DNA from: Salipaludibacillus sp. CUR1
GTDB taxonomy: Bacteria > Bacillota > Bacilli > Bacillales > Salisediminibacteriaceae
Assembly: GCF_021028955.1 (NCBI RefSeq)
Contig: NZ_JAIWPE010000057.1
Span: 142,828-206,827 of the forward strand
DNA length: 64,000 nucleotides
Direction: 5' to 3'
Shown here: positions 25,956 to 33,225 of the stretch, one piece after another
Layout of the letters: each line of letters opens with the position of its first letter
How positions within the stretch are numbered: the first letter of the stretch is position 1
Position numbers and translations under genes: made by a program
The notes under the pieces: generated by a model
Databases searched by the model: none
The model's input: the letters and a program-made list of their open reading frames with translations, nothing else
What the model was told of the DNA's origin: nothing

Positions 25956-25982
25956 ATATCGGCCATGCAATTGGAATGTTTA
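25956..25982 (-). promoter_or_regulatory. Sigma-D promoter upstream of fliD copy 2
   Basis: TAAA (25982-25979), 15-bp spacer, GCCGATAT (25963-25956) on the minus strand. No credible gene starts between it and fliD copy 2; the gap 25642-25955 holds only the hairpin at 25886-25925. Confidence 0.85.
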
Positions 25983-26034
25983 GCATCTGCTTTAATTTTT
26001 TTGGAATATGGGGGTAGATTCACCGGTAAAAACA

Positions 26035-26160
26035 TGGAATTCGACGATATAATTTGGGAACTCTACCTTATAAATGCGTCACTCTACGTTATAAAGGAGG
26101 AACTCTACCGTATAAATTTGAAACTCTACCTTATAAACGTCAAACTCTACCATATAATAA
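26035..26160. repeat. Intergenic 21-bp tandem repeat array 2
   Basis: Six units with a 21-bp period of the type GGAACTCTACCGTATAAATT, the same family as the right half of array 1. It ends at a Spo0A-box-like TTCGACAAA (26163-26171), as array 1 does. Confidence 0.9.
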
Positions 26161-26282
26161 ATTTCGACAAATTTCGCCCCCCCCCCTTTCTCTCACCTCA
26201 GAACTCCATAAATCCTTCCATCCCCGGACCTCCTCTCTCCACACCGCATCCGAACCTTCCCCCTCCTCCTGCACCCAAAAAA

Positions 26283-26304
26283 GGAGCCAGTCCTCACTGG
26301 CTCC
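26283..26304 (-). terminator. Terminator of the lipase gene
   Basis: GGAGCCAGT-CCTC-ACTGGCTCC with an A-run on the left (T-run on the minus strand). Confidence 0.85.
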
Positions 26305-26353
26305 TCAAACTAAACCTGGACGGACTTAACCGTCCCATATCTCAAACTGTCAC

Positions 26354-27940
26354 TTAATAAGCGTTGCCGTCTTCATCAATATAAACCGATCTGATTACTG
26401 TTCTTTCAAATTTTTCGCCTGATGGGGTCGTTCCTTCAATATCAATGGTCGCATTGTATGTGCCATTGCCGCGGTCCGGCAGCGTCACTTTTCCGTTTTG
26501 AGCCTGCTGTCTGTTATGCAGGCGCTGCTGGCGCATGTTCCGGCCGATTCCTCCGCGGCTCTTCACGTCGCCCGGGTGGAATTCCACATCATAGACCACT
26601 TTTGCTCCACGGCCTGTTCCAGGGCGGGCGCCGCTCTTGGACACTGCCTCAGCAGCTACCTGCCACCCCCGCGGGCCATCTTTTGTGACACGCACCTCGT
26701 TATTCAGCGTGGACTCTAACAGGAGAACCGCGGTGTAAGCCGAAACTTCTTCTGTTTCTGTACTGAAAGTCCATTCACCGGCTGCCGGCTCCTCGATCTC
26801 AACCGTATGGTGCCAGGCACCTTCAAAGAACAAATCATCTTTTTGGCCCTCAACAGCCATCGTGCGGACTGAACTGCTGCCAGGCTCTCTTACAGTTATT
26901 TCTGTAAGCTCTTCTCCGCTCAGCCAATGTAAGGTGATTTTTTCAGCTTCTTTTTCCACAAAAAACGATTCTTCAGCTTCTCCAGTCTGTTCTCCGCCTC
27001 TGACAATCATATTTGAACTCTCAGCGGAAGATCGTTCAGCAGTGGCGGCTGTTTCAGTATCTGCTGAAAAGGCATCTTCCTCTCCTACAGTCAGCACATT
27101 TTTAAAGACGTTAAATGTCTGATGGCCCTGGCGGATATTGTTATGTGTCCAGTTGCCGACCGCAAGCATCGGGGCGTACGGAAGGTGGGCGCTTTCCACT
27201 GAAACCACTCCGTCACTTGGCCCGGGAATCATCGTGCCGCCCCACCACGTCGAACTGAACCAAGGTCCGGTGTCGTCTCCCGCCAGTGTATAATAACTAT
27301 TTTTTTCAATTTCAGGGCGCCCGTCAGTGACGCTCCTGAAATAATTCATGTTTCCAGTCTGGAGACTTTCGGTGCCGGCGTTTCTTGACCCCAGCAGGGA
27401 AGCGAGCCACCATGTCCACGTACTGTAGGCCAGATCAGCCAGTTCACTGCCGTGGTGCGGCGAGCCTATTGTAACGAGTTCCGATACTAGGTCATGTTTA
27501 CCATAGTGGACGAGCGCCGTCTGGGTATCAATTCCGCCTTTACTGTAGCCGACGACAGCTAATTTTTTGCCGCCGTAATGGGCGGAGATTGTTTCGAGCT
27601 GTCCTGCCAGCATTTCGCCGTTATCCCAGTAGCTTTCAGGTGTTCCAGCCGAATCATACAGCTCTACAAATGCTGTTTCATAACCTGCCTGATGAGCCAT
27701 GTCATACATATCGTTGCCTTCATACCACATTGACGAACTGTTCGTCAGTCCCTGGACAAACACAATGACAGGCTTGTCCTCACTAGTCTCAGAAGGCGTC
27801 TCTCCGTATAAAATTGTTCCCGGTTCGCCTCCCGATCCTCCACCGCCGAGTCCCGCAAATGTCATGCCATGATGCGTTGAAAAAATAATACTAAACAGCA
27901 ACAGAAATCCCAGTCCTCCTTTGATAAACGGTTTGTGCAT
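26354..27940 (-). CDS. Secreted alpha/beta hydrolase (lipase/esterase-like)
   Basis: 528 aa. The start is ATG 27940 behind GAGAGGAGA. An N-terminal signal segment (FIKGGLGFLLLFSIIFSTHH region, residues 4-24) precedes a Gly-rich stretch. The hydrolase domain (about 55-290) has the oxyanion loop VFVQGLTNSS, the nucleophile elbow VVGYSKGG (Ser133), and SPHHGSELADLAY as in triacylglycerol lipases. A later Asp in GPSDGVVSVESA and a His in GNWTHNNIRQGHQ likely complete the triad. The C-terminal ~190 residues form one or two beta-rich domains of unknown role. Substrate is unproven; lipase of the LipA/PGAP1-like type is the best guess. Confidence 0.8.
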   Translation of the reverse strand: MHKPFIKGGLGFLLLFSIIFSTHHGMTFAGLGGGGSGGEPGTILYGETPSETSEDKPVIVFVQGLTNSSSMWYEGNDMYDMAHQAGYETAFVELYDSAGTPESYWDNGEMLAGQLETISAHYGGKKLAVVGYSKGGIDTQTALVHYGKHDLVSELVTIGSPHHGSELADLAYSTWTWWLASLLGSRNAGTESLQTGNMNYFRSVTDGRPEIEKNSYYTLAGDDTGPWFSSTWWGGTMIPGPSDGVVSVESAHLPYAPMLAVGNWTHNNIRQGHQTFNVFKNVLTVGEEDAFSADTETAATAERSSAESSNMIVRGGEQTGEAEESFFVEKEAEKITLHWLSGEELTEITVREPGSSSVRTMAVEGQKDDLFFEGAWHHTVEIEEPAAGEWTFSTETEEVSAYTAVLLLESTLNNEVRVTKDGPRGWQVAAEAVSKSGARPGTGRGAKVVYDVEFHPGDVKSRGGIGRNMRQQRLHNRQQAQNGKVTLPDRGNGTYNATIDIEGTTPSGEKFERTVIRSVYIDEDGNAY

Positions 27941-28285
27941 CCATTCATCTCCTCTCAATTCAGGTTTTCGTTTTATACAGGACTTTCATGGAGTACAGAT
28001 TTTCTTTAATGGGTATACCAACTATGTAAGTCTTATAACAACATACTTAAAGACCTGCGGAAGTCACCGGAAAAATGGACAATAGTTCCCTCCTAATTTT
28101 TCCTTCATTTAAAATATTATCACAAAAAATCAATTATATAGTCTTATTTTCGAAATATTCTGAATAGTTATAAGTTCCTATTTTCCTTATTTTCGTCTTC
28201 AAATCTTTTAATGAGGCTTTATGTTTTTGCAAAAGGGGTATATAATAATTTAAAGTGTTCTTTATAACGAATGAGGTGACTGTTT
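27941..28285. other. Divergent intergenic region, lipase / yyaC
   Basis: AT-rich 345 bp. A TATAAT at about 28241-28246 precedes yyaC by 40 nt, but no standard -35 fits. A forespore promoter of the sigma-F type was looked for and not convincingly found. Nothing else seen. Confidence 0.35.
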
Positions 28286-28921
28286 ATGAACCCTTATAAT
28301 GAACAACATCATAAAATCGCACGATTTCCTATTAATTCTGCTTTTGTGGCCGGAAAAATGACAAAAGAAATTATTAATAACCTCCCTGAACAGCCTGGTC
28401 CTGTCGTAGTCGTCTGCATCGGCACCGACCGTTCAACCGGGGATTCACTTGGCCCTCTGACCGGAACGCTTCTGTCTGAACGCCGCCCCCGGCACCTCCA
28501 CGTTTACGGGACACTTGAAGAGCCGGTGCATGCCAAAAATCTCGAAAAATATCTTGCATTAATTAATAAAAACCACCCGGACGCCTTTATTATAGCGGTT
28601 GATGCCTGCCTCGGCCGTGTAACTTCAATCGGATCAATTGTCATTGCAGACGGTCCTTTAAAACCTGGGGCAGCGATGAATAAAAACCTTCCTGAAACAG
28701 GAAACATGCATATAGCCGGCATCGTAAACGCCGGCGGCATGATGGAATTCCTGGTACTGCAAACCACCCGTCTCAACCTCGTCCTGAAGATGGCTCGGAA
28801 ACTTGCTGAAGCGTTAAAAAGAGTAGACAGAAGCCTCGGCGTTTCTCACGACCAGCCAGGAAGCCAGGTAAAACCCCTTTATTATCACCAGCCAACCAAT
28901 GAATCAAGCCGCCTGGTTTAG
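28286..28921 (+). CDS. yyaC: Spore protease YyaC
   Basis: 211 aa, close to B. subtilis YyaC (about 205 aa). The signature VVVVCIGTDRSTGDSLGPL and HVYGTLEEPVHAKNLEKYL and IIAVDACLGRVTSIGSIVIA places it in the GPR-like family of predicted spore proteases. In B. subtilis the gene is forespore-expressed; its substrate is not firmly known. The start is ATG behind GAATGAGGTGACTG. The last base of the TAG stop is the first base of a GGGGTCTGACCCC palindrome, so repeat copy g abuts the coding end. Confidence 0.9.
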   Translation: MNPYNEQHHKIARFPINSAFVAGKMTKEIINNLPEQPGPVVVVCIGTDRSTGDSLGPLTGTLLSERRPRHLHVYGTLEEPVHAKNLEKYLALINKNHPDAFIIAVDACLGRVTSIGSIVIADGPLKPGAAMNKNLPETGNMHIAGIVNAGGMMEFLVLQTTRLNLVLKMARKLAEALKRVDRSLGVSHDQPGSQVKPLYYHQPTNESSRLV

Positions 28922-28933
28922 GGGTCTGACCCC
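28921..28933. repeat. Palindromic repeat, copy g (short form)
   Basis: GGGG-TCTGA-CCCC followed by TTTGTGATTTTTTCACA. It overlaps the yyaC stop by one base and resembles copy h more than copies a-f. Confidence 0.75.
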
Positions 28934-28966
28934 TTTGTGATTTTTTCACATACTATTCAATAAGAA

Positions 28967-28998
28967 AGCCCCGGATAGTTTACTAAACACCCGGGGCT
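28967..28998 (-). terminator. Terminator of the YusW-like gene
   Basis: AGCCCCGG / CCGGGGCT around a loop that itself contains GTTTACTAAAC. It lies 8 bp after the stop on the minus strand. Confidence 0.75.
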
Positions 28999-29006
28999 AA
29001 GCTTAG

Positions 29007-29579
29007 TTATTCATCTTCTGCATCTGTTTCGCCGCCATCAAAGAACTCGATTTCAACTTCGAGCTCGTCGTAGTCATCCTCCAGGTCAAACGCTGCTAAC
29101 ACAGCCTCAAAAACCTCGTCGTCTCTGCTTTCTGAAGTCAATTCAAGCTGCGGCAGAATTTGCTCCAGTTCATCCAGTGCTTCCTGGCCTTCCATCTCTA
29201 CGTCGTTCCCATCACGTGTATCTTCGATTTCAGCTTCCGGGTTTCCATCATTATACTCGTACTCTGCTTCGTATTCCCCGTCCTCATATTCCGCATCTAA
29301 TTCAAATTCTGAGAAAGCCAAGCCTTCGTACCAGTCATCCCCGGCCTCAGACGCTGCATTCCCGTTTTCGGCATTCTCTTCATTATTAGTGTAATTGTCT
29401 TCATTATCAGTAATTCCATTAGTGTCGTTATTGTCCATGTCATTTTCTTCCGCTAACTCATTATTCATGACATTTTCGGCACCCTCATTATCCGTGTAAT
29501 CTGTGTTTTCATCTTCGCCGCAAGCTGCCAGGCCTGCTGCTAAAACAACCGTTCCGGCTGATAAAGTAAATTTTTTCAT
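29007..29579 (-). CDS. YusW-like acidic lipoprotein
   Basis: 190 aa. The start is ATG 29579 (MKKFTLSAGTVVLAAGLAAC), with AAGGGATG upstream; the lipobox Cys is residue 20. Residues 21-80 are an Asp/Asn/Glu-rich spacer. The C-terminal domain (FSEFELDAEYEDGEYEAEYE and on) looks like the YusW-like fold of Bacillus, function unknown. It is extremely acidic with hardly any basic residue in the mature part, as in proteins of salt- or alkali-adapted bacteria exposed to the medium. Single-gene unit with its own terminator. Confidence 0.75.
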   Translation of the reverse strand: MKKFTLSAGTVVLAAGLAACGEDENTDYTDNEGAENVMNNELAEENDMDNNDTNGITDNEDNYTNNEENAENGNAASEAGDDWYEGLAFSEFELDAEYEDGEYEAEYEYNDGNPEAEIEDTRDGNDVEMEGQEALDELEQILPQLELTSESRDDEVFEAVLAAFDLEDDYDELEVEIEFFDGGETDAEDE

Positions 29580-29786
29580 GAAAAATTCATCCCTTCCGTC
29601 CATAAAATCATCTGTTTAGAAATAATTCCCTTTTAAAAAACCAGTTAAACGTACGGAAAGCCACCGCTCGTAAGGATATGTAAAAATTAGGCGGATGAAT
29701 TTCTGCCTAATAGTAAACGAAACTTCACAAAAGCTTTTCAAACTTTAGCACTAAAGTATTGAAAAGGTTCAATAACCTGTATTTAC

Positions 29787-29812
29787 GTTTTATACCAATT
29801 TTTACCGGGAAG
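29787..29812 (+). promoter_or_regulatory. Possible sigma-B promoter for the small-gene operon
   Basis: GTTTTA (29787-29792), 14-bp spacer, GGGAAG (29807-29812; consensus GGGTAT). A small GGCTA/TAGCC hairpin follows in the leader. Confidence 0.4.
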
Positions 29813-29874
29813 AGAGGCTAGTGTAGCCAAGACTTAAGAGTTACGGCTAAAAAGAAAAAAAGGAGGATGATCAC

Positions 29875-30069
29875 ATGGCTAACCTTAGCCCGCAGGAAAA
29901 AATAGTTTTACACAAAACTATTAATATGCTGTTTGTCACAGCTACAAAAGGGTCAAGCATGCAAGCTGTTGCAGAAGATGAAAAATTAAGAAGTTTGTTT
30001 GAGAAAAAAGTGCAGCTTGCTCAGGAAGGTACCCAGGATCTGAAGGAACTCTTACAGAACAATAAATAA
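29875..30069 (+). CDS. Small soluble protein of unknown function
   Basis: 64 aa with an ideal ribosome-binding site (AAAAAAGGAGGATGATCAC). It is helical and charged (MANLSPQEKIVLHKTINMLF) with no signal or TM segment. It lies 20 bp before the coat-F-like gene and behind a possible sigma-B promoter, so a role in stress or sporulation is possible. I do not recognise the family. Confidence 0.75.
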   Translation: MANLSPQEKIVLHKTINMLFVTATKGSSMQAVAEDEKLRSLFEKKVQLAQEGTQDLKELLQNNK

Positions 30070-30089
30070 TTAAGGGAGGCGATTAGCGT

Positions 30090-30401
30090 ATGGCAACTAA
30101 CGAATTGCTGGAAGAACTTACAAAGCAGGATGCCGTAAATGATGAATTTCTGGCAACAGAAATGGCAACAGATGCAAAAGCGGCAATATTAGCTTACGCG
30201 GTAGCTGTAAGCGAAGTATTGGAAAATAAAGAGGCGCGTGAAAAGTTAAAGAAACATTTAAACCACGCGATTGATGCTCATGAAGAAATTGTCGATTATC
30301 TAGTCGAAAAAGGCATTTATGAAGCGCCTGAAAATCTGGATGAGCAACTGGAGAAAGATATTAAACAAGCTGATAAAATACTTGAACTTCCAAAAAAATA
30401 A
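30090..30401 (+). CDS. Spore coat protein, CotF-like
   Basis: 103 aa. The central stretch ATDAKAAILAYAVAVSEVLE and HLNHAIDAHEEIVDYLVEKG match the coat-F domain seen in B. subtilis YraG/YhcQ-type proteins: a helical, ferritin-like bundle. The start is ATG behind AAGGGAGGCGATTAGCGT. It is the second gene of a two-gene unit. In relatives these proteins are spore-associated. The possible sigma-B promoter upstream suggests stress expression instead, so localisation is open. Confidence 0.75.
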   Translation: MATNELLEELTKQDAVNDEFLATEMATDAKAAILAYAVAVSEVLENKEAREKLKKHLNHAIDAHEEIVDYLVEKGIYEAPENLDEQLEKDIKQADKILELPKK

Positions 30402-30457
30402 GGAAGCCCGCTTAGGAATAATCCTAAACAGGCAACCTCAAACTCTATGGACATTAA

Positions 30458-30509
30458 ATTTACCATACTTGGTAAATAAAAGCAAGTGAGGGTCGCTTTC
30501 AGGCCCTCA
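30458..30509 (+). terminator. Two weak hairpins after the coat-F-like gene
   Basis: ATTTACCA-TACT-TGGTAAAT (30458-30477) and TGAGGG/CCCTCA (30487-30509). Neither has a strong T-run, so termination here is uncertain. Confidence 0.35.
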
Positions 30510-30534
30510 TTCAACTTTATAAGGAGGGATTAAC

Positions 30535-30762
30535 ATGAGCGGAATTCAAAAAACGGCACTTGTCCTCACCATTATTGGAGCTGTTAACTGGGGACTAGTC
30601 GGATTTTTCAATTTTGATCTTGTAGCGGCCATATTCGGCGGCCAGGAAGCATGGCTATCCCGAGTAATCTATGCAGTAGTAGGCTTAGCCGGCCTTTACA
30701 GTATTTCTATTCTAATTAAGCCAGGATTTGAATACGAAAGAAACACCCAAACACAGAATTAA
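30535..30762 (+). CDS. yuzA: DUF378 small membrane protein (YuzA-like)
   Basis: 75 aa with two TM helices (about 6-30 and 40-62). The sequence ALVLTIIGAVNWGLVGFFNF then DLVAAIFGG and SRVIYAVVGLAGLY is the DUF378 signature. Function is unknown. The start has TAAGGAGGGATTAAC. It may be read from the upstream two-gene unit or its own promoter. A terminator follows 18 bp after the stop. Confidence 0.88.
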   Translation: MSGIQKTALVLTIIGAVNWGLVGFFNFDLVAAIFGGQEAWLSRVIYAVVGLAGLYSISILIKPGFEYERNTQTQN

Positions 30763-30779
30763 CTTAAATTACCACCTTA

Positions 30780-30815
30780 GCCGGAAAGCAGACCCACCGT
30801 CTCTTTCCGGCTTTT
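30780..30815 (+). terminator. Terminator of the DUF378 gene
   Basis: GCCGGAAAG / CTTTCCGGC with TTTTC after it. Confidence 0.85.
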
Positions 30816-30835
30816 CATTGTTAAGAAACGGGAAA

Positions 30836-30885
30836 ACGGGAGACTGACCCCTGTATGAATTATTCACACAGGGGTCAGTCCCCGT
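30836..30885. repeat. Palindromic repeat, copy h (long-loop form)
   Basis: ACGGG(AG)ACTGACCCCTGT and ACAGGGGTCAGT(CC)CCCGT around ATGAATTATTCAC. It sits in the leader region of the AEC transporter gene. Confidence 0.85.
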
Positions 30886-30977
30886 TCTAAATCTTCACAT
30901 TTGTTTACACAGGTCATGAAAGTAAGTAAGCTGAATTCGTGTACTTCATTTTCAAAACACTGGAAAGGACCTTAATT

Positions 30978-31919
30978 ATGGATGTTACCCTTGTAGCCAC
31001 TTCGGTAGCCGTCATGGGCTTCATGATTGCTATCGGCTTTTTCTTTGCTATGAAAGTCCCGATTACTGCTGAAGTTAAAAACGCCTTTATATTAATTGTT
31101 TTAAACATTGCTGTGCCGGCGATTATCCTTGACGGCATCTTTACTACCGACGTAACGGACGAGCTTTTAACCGATGCCCTTCTCATTTTTGCCATCTCGG
31201 TTGTTTTCCATTTAGCCGCTCTCCTGATCAGTTGGACAGCCGTTAAACTGCTCGGATTCGATTCCCTTTTCGCAAAAAAAATGGCGGTGTTGGCCGCCCT
31301 TGGAAATGCCGGCTTTATTGGCATTCCTTTATCCGCTGTTATTTTTGGCCCTGTCGGCGGCCTGCTCGCTGCTGTTTTTAATGCCGGGCTCGATCTGGTC
31401 ATTTTCACCGTGGTCATTTACATGCTTCAGTCCGGAAGCGGCCTGCCGGTCCGGAAAGTAGCCAAGTCACTCGCCAACATGCCTTTAATTGCAGTTATAG
31501 CAGGGTTTATTGTGGCTCTCACCGGATTTACGCCACCTGAATTTCTCAGCCAGCTGACAGGGCATCTGGCCGGCCTAGCTGCCCCGCTCTCAATGGTTTA
31601 TATCGGCATCCTGCTGCATCACTTATTCTTAAAGTCAGGACTGGCTCTCTACCGGCTGATCTGGCTTCCGGTCGGCTTACGTTTAATCATATTTCCTGTA
31701 TTAATTATGCTCGTTCTGTCTTTTACACCGCTTAATGATTCCCTGAAGCATCTTGTCATTATCTTGGCAGCGATGCCGACATTCACATTATCCGCAATCA
31801 TTTTTGGGCGGTACCTGCCTGACGGCTCGGAAGACACAGCGGTAATTACGATTGCCGTCTCCACGCTGCTCTCGTTAGCCACCATTCCATTCATCGCCTT
31901 CCTTTCCTCTGTATTTTAA
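30978..31919 (+). CDS. Auxin efflux carrier (AEC) family transporter
   Basis: 313 aa with about ten TM segments in two halves. The start is ATG 30978 (MDVTLVATSVAVMGFMIAIG) behind GGAAAGGA; an earlier frame start at 30939 has no ribosome-binding site. The conserved AEC motifs LNIAVPAIILDGIF and GNAGFIGIPLSAVIFG are present. Bacterial members export or import carboxylates such as malate or malonate; the substrate cannot be read from sequence. No adjacent enzyme gives a hint. Confidence 0.85.
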   Translation: MDVTLVATSVAVMGFMIAIGFFFAMKVPITAEVKNAFILIVLNIAVPAIILDGIFTTDVTDELLTDALLIFAISVVFHLAALLISWTAVKLLGFDSLFAKKMAVLAALGNAGFIGIPLSAVIFGPVGGLLAAVFNAGLDLVIFTVVIYMLQSGSGLPVRKVAKSLANMPLIAVIAGFIVALTGFTPPEFLSQLTGHLAGLAAPLSMVYIGILLHHLFLKSGLALYRLIWLPVGLRLIIFPVLIMLVLSFTPLNDSLKHLVIILAAMPTFTLSAIIFGRYLPDGSEDTAVITIAVSTLLSLATIPFIAFLSSVF

Positions 31920-31981
31920 GAGAGGAGGCGATGGTGAGTGGCCGTTCCTCCCCTCCCTTTCATAGTTTCGAAAGGCAAGCT

Positions 31982-32238
31982 GGTGGGTGTTACCTGGGTG
32001 CTGCTCCCGTAACAGACACGTATCACCCACTTACGGCCCAGGGAGATAATCGACGTAAACAGTAGCATTCGTGAGGGGGCAGGCAGGTAGGTGTTACCTG
32101 GGTGCTGCGCCAGTAACAGGTACGTATCACCCACTCACAACCCAGGGAGATAATCCGCGTAAACAGCAGCATTCGTGAGGGGGCAGGGAGGTGGGTGTTA
32201 CCTGGGTGCTGCGCCAGTAACAGGTACGTATCACCCAC
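31982..32238. repeat. 104-bp tandem repeat, 2.5 copies
   Basis: A 49-bp core (begins GGTGGGTGTTACCTGGGTGC, ends TATCACCCAC) occurs at 31982-32030, 32086-32134 and 32190-32238. The two 55-bp spacers (ending GCATTCGTGAGGGGGCAGG) are nearly identical. Ends GGTGGGTG/CACCCACC and inner TTACCTG/CAGGTA are inverted, so each core can fold. It lies between convergent genes. Confidence 0.92.
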
Positions 32239-32280
32239 CCACTCAGCAGGAAGAATACCAAAGTTAAAACCACAGTTAAC

Positions 32281-32313
32281 AAGGCATGGAGTCCCCCAAT
32301 TACCCCATGCCTT
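32281..32313 (-). terminator. Hairpin after the histidine phosphatase gene
   Basis: AAGGCATGG / CCATGCCTT with a 14-nt loop, 22 bp after the stop. No T-run, so a terminator role is uncertain. Confidence 0.4.
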
Positions 32314-32335
32314 CGACCAAAGCATTTTTGATCTT

Positions 32336-32944
32336 CTAATTCTTATGTGTCACATCCCCCTCCAAAACTATTTTTCTCTCTTCACCATTCAATTCAACTA
32401 CAGTTAAACTTGTTCCATGGATAAAAGGAGGCTCCCATAATTTTTCTATGGGATAATTTTTGAAAAAAGCTAATAGTGTTTTTATAACAACTGAATGAGT
32501 AACGATAAGGACTTTTCCCGATCGATGTACTTGCTCTATTGAATTTACAGCCTTCACTACTCTTTTTTTAACTTCATTAAAACTTTCTCCATTTAATGAT
32601 TTATAAAGGTGAGGGGTATTCCAAAATGAGTTAAATTCCATCGGATACTTATCCTCGATGGAAGCGAAAGTCTGGCCTTCCCATTCTCCCATATTAATTT
32701 CTCTTAAATTATCTTCAAGGAAGAAAGGAACATCTCTTTTACCCTTTATTAAGTCAGCAGTTAGTAAAGTTCTCTTGCTTGGACTTGTATAAATTGCGTC
32801 AAAGTCTACCTCTCTGAGCCTGTCCCCTAAAGCAACGGCATTCTCAATCCCATTCTCCGTTAATTCCGAATCACTCCAGCCTTGCATTCTTTTTTGAGTA
32901 TTCCATACAGTTTCACCATGACGTGTAATATATAAAGTTAACAA
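32336..32944 (-). CDS. Histidine phosphatase family protein (phosphoglycerate mutase-like)
   Basis: 202 aa. It has the RHG motif (YITRHGETVWNTQKRMQGWS) with the catalytic His near residue 8. The second His is in VLIVTHSVVIKTLLAF and the acid is in REINMGEWEG. It resembles B. subtilis PhoE/YhfR, a broad-specificity phosphatase rather than a glycolytic mutase. The start is a TTG at 32944 behind GGGAGGGG. Codon use looks more AT-rich than neighbouring genes, which could mean later acquisition. Confidence 0.88.
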   Translation of the reverse strand: MLTLYITRHGETVWNTQKRMQGWSDSELTENGIENAVALGDRLREVDFDAIYTSPSKRTLLTADLIKGKRDVPFFLEDNLREINMGEWEGQTFASIEDKYPMEFNSFWNTPHLYKSLNGESFNEVKKRVVKAVNSIEQVHRSGKVLIVTHSVVIKTLLAFFKNYPIEKLWEPPFIHGTSLTVVELNGEERKIVLEGDVTHKN

Positions 32945-33129
32945 AAGGTGCCCCTCCCTTATAATTTCACTTAACTTGAAACATTACCCCTTAAATCTTC
33001 AAACGATATCTGTGGAAAAATTCGCTATTCACACTTACATTTTATAACAGAATCTATTAAAACAAGCTACATCTTTAGCCAATTCTCAGAAATCCTCAAG
33101 AGTTTAATACAAATAATCGCGCAAAAAAA

Positions 33130-33158
33130 TGCATGGGCGCTCTTCCTTCGCCCATGCA
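33130..33158 (-). terminator. Terminator of the Lon-like protease gene
   Basis: TGCATGGGCG / CGCCCATGCA with an A-run on the left (T-run on the minus strand). Confidence 0.85.
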
Positions 33159-33225
33159 TGCCGTTATGACCCGGCTGCTTGTCCGTCTCCATTTACTCCG
33201 GACAACTAATATAACAGCTCTTCCC

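Noticed and set aside
26054..26329. Plus-strand frame reading GTLPYK-type heptads
   Set aside because: Translation of array 2; it runs through the lipase terminator and has no ribosome-binding site.
32023..32325. 100-codon minus-strand frame across the 104-bp repeats
   Set aside because: It is a translation of the tandem repeats, lacking a ribosome-binding site; the repeated palindromic cores explain the sequence better.
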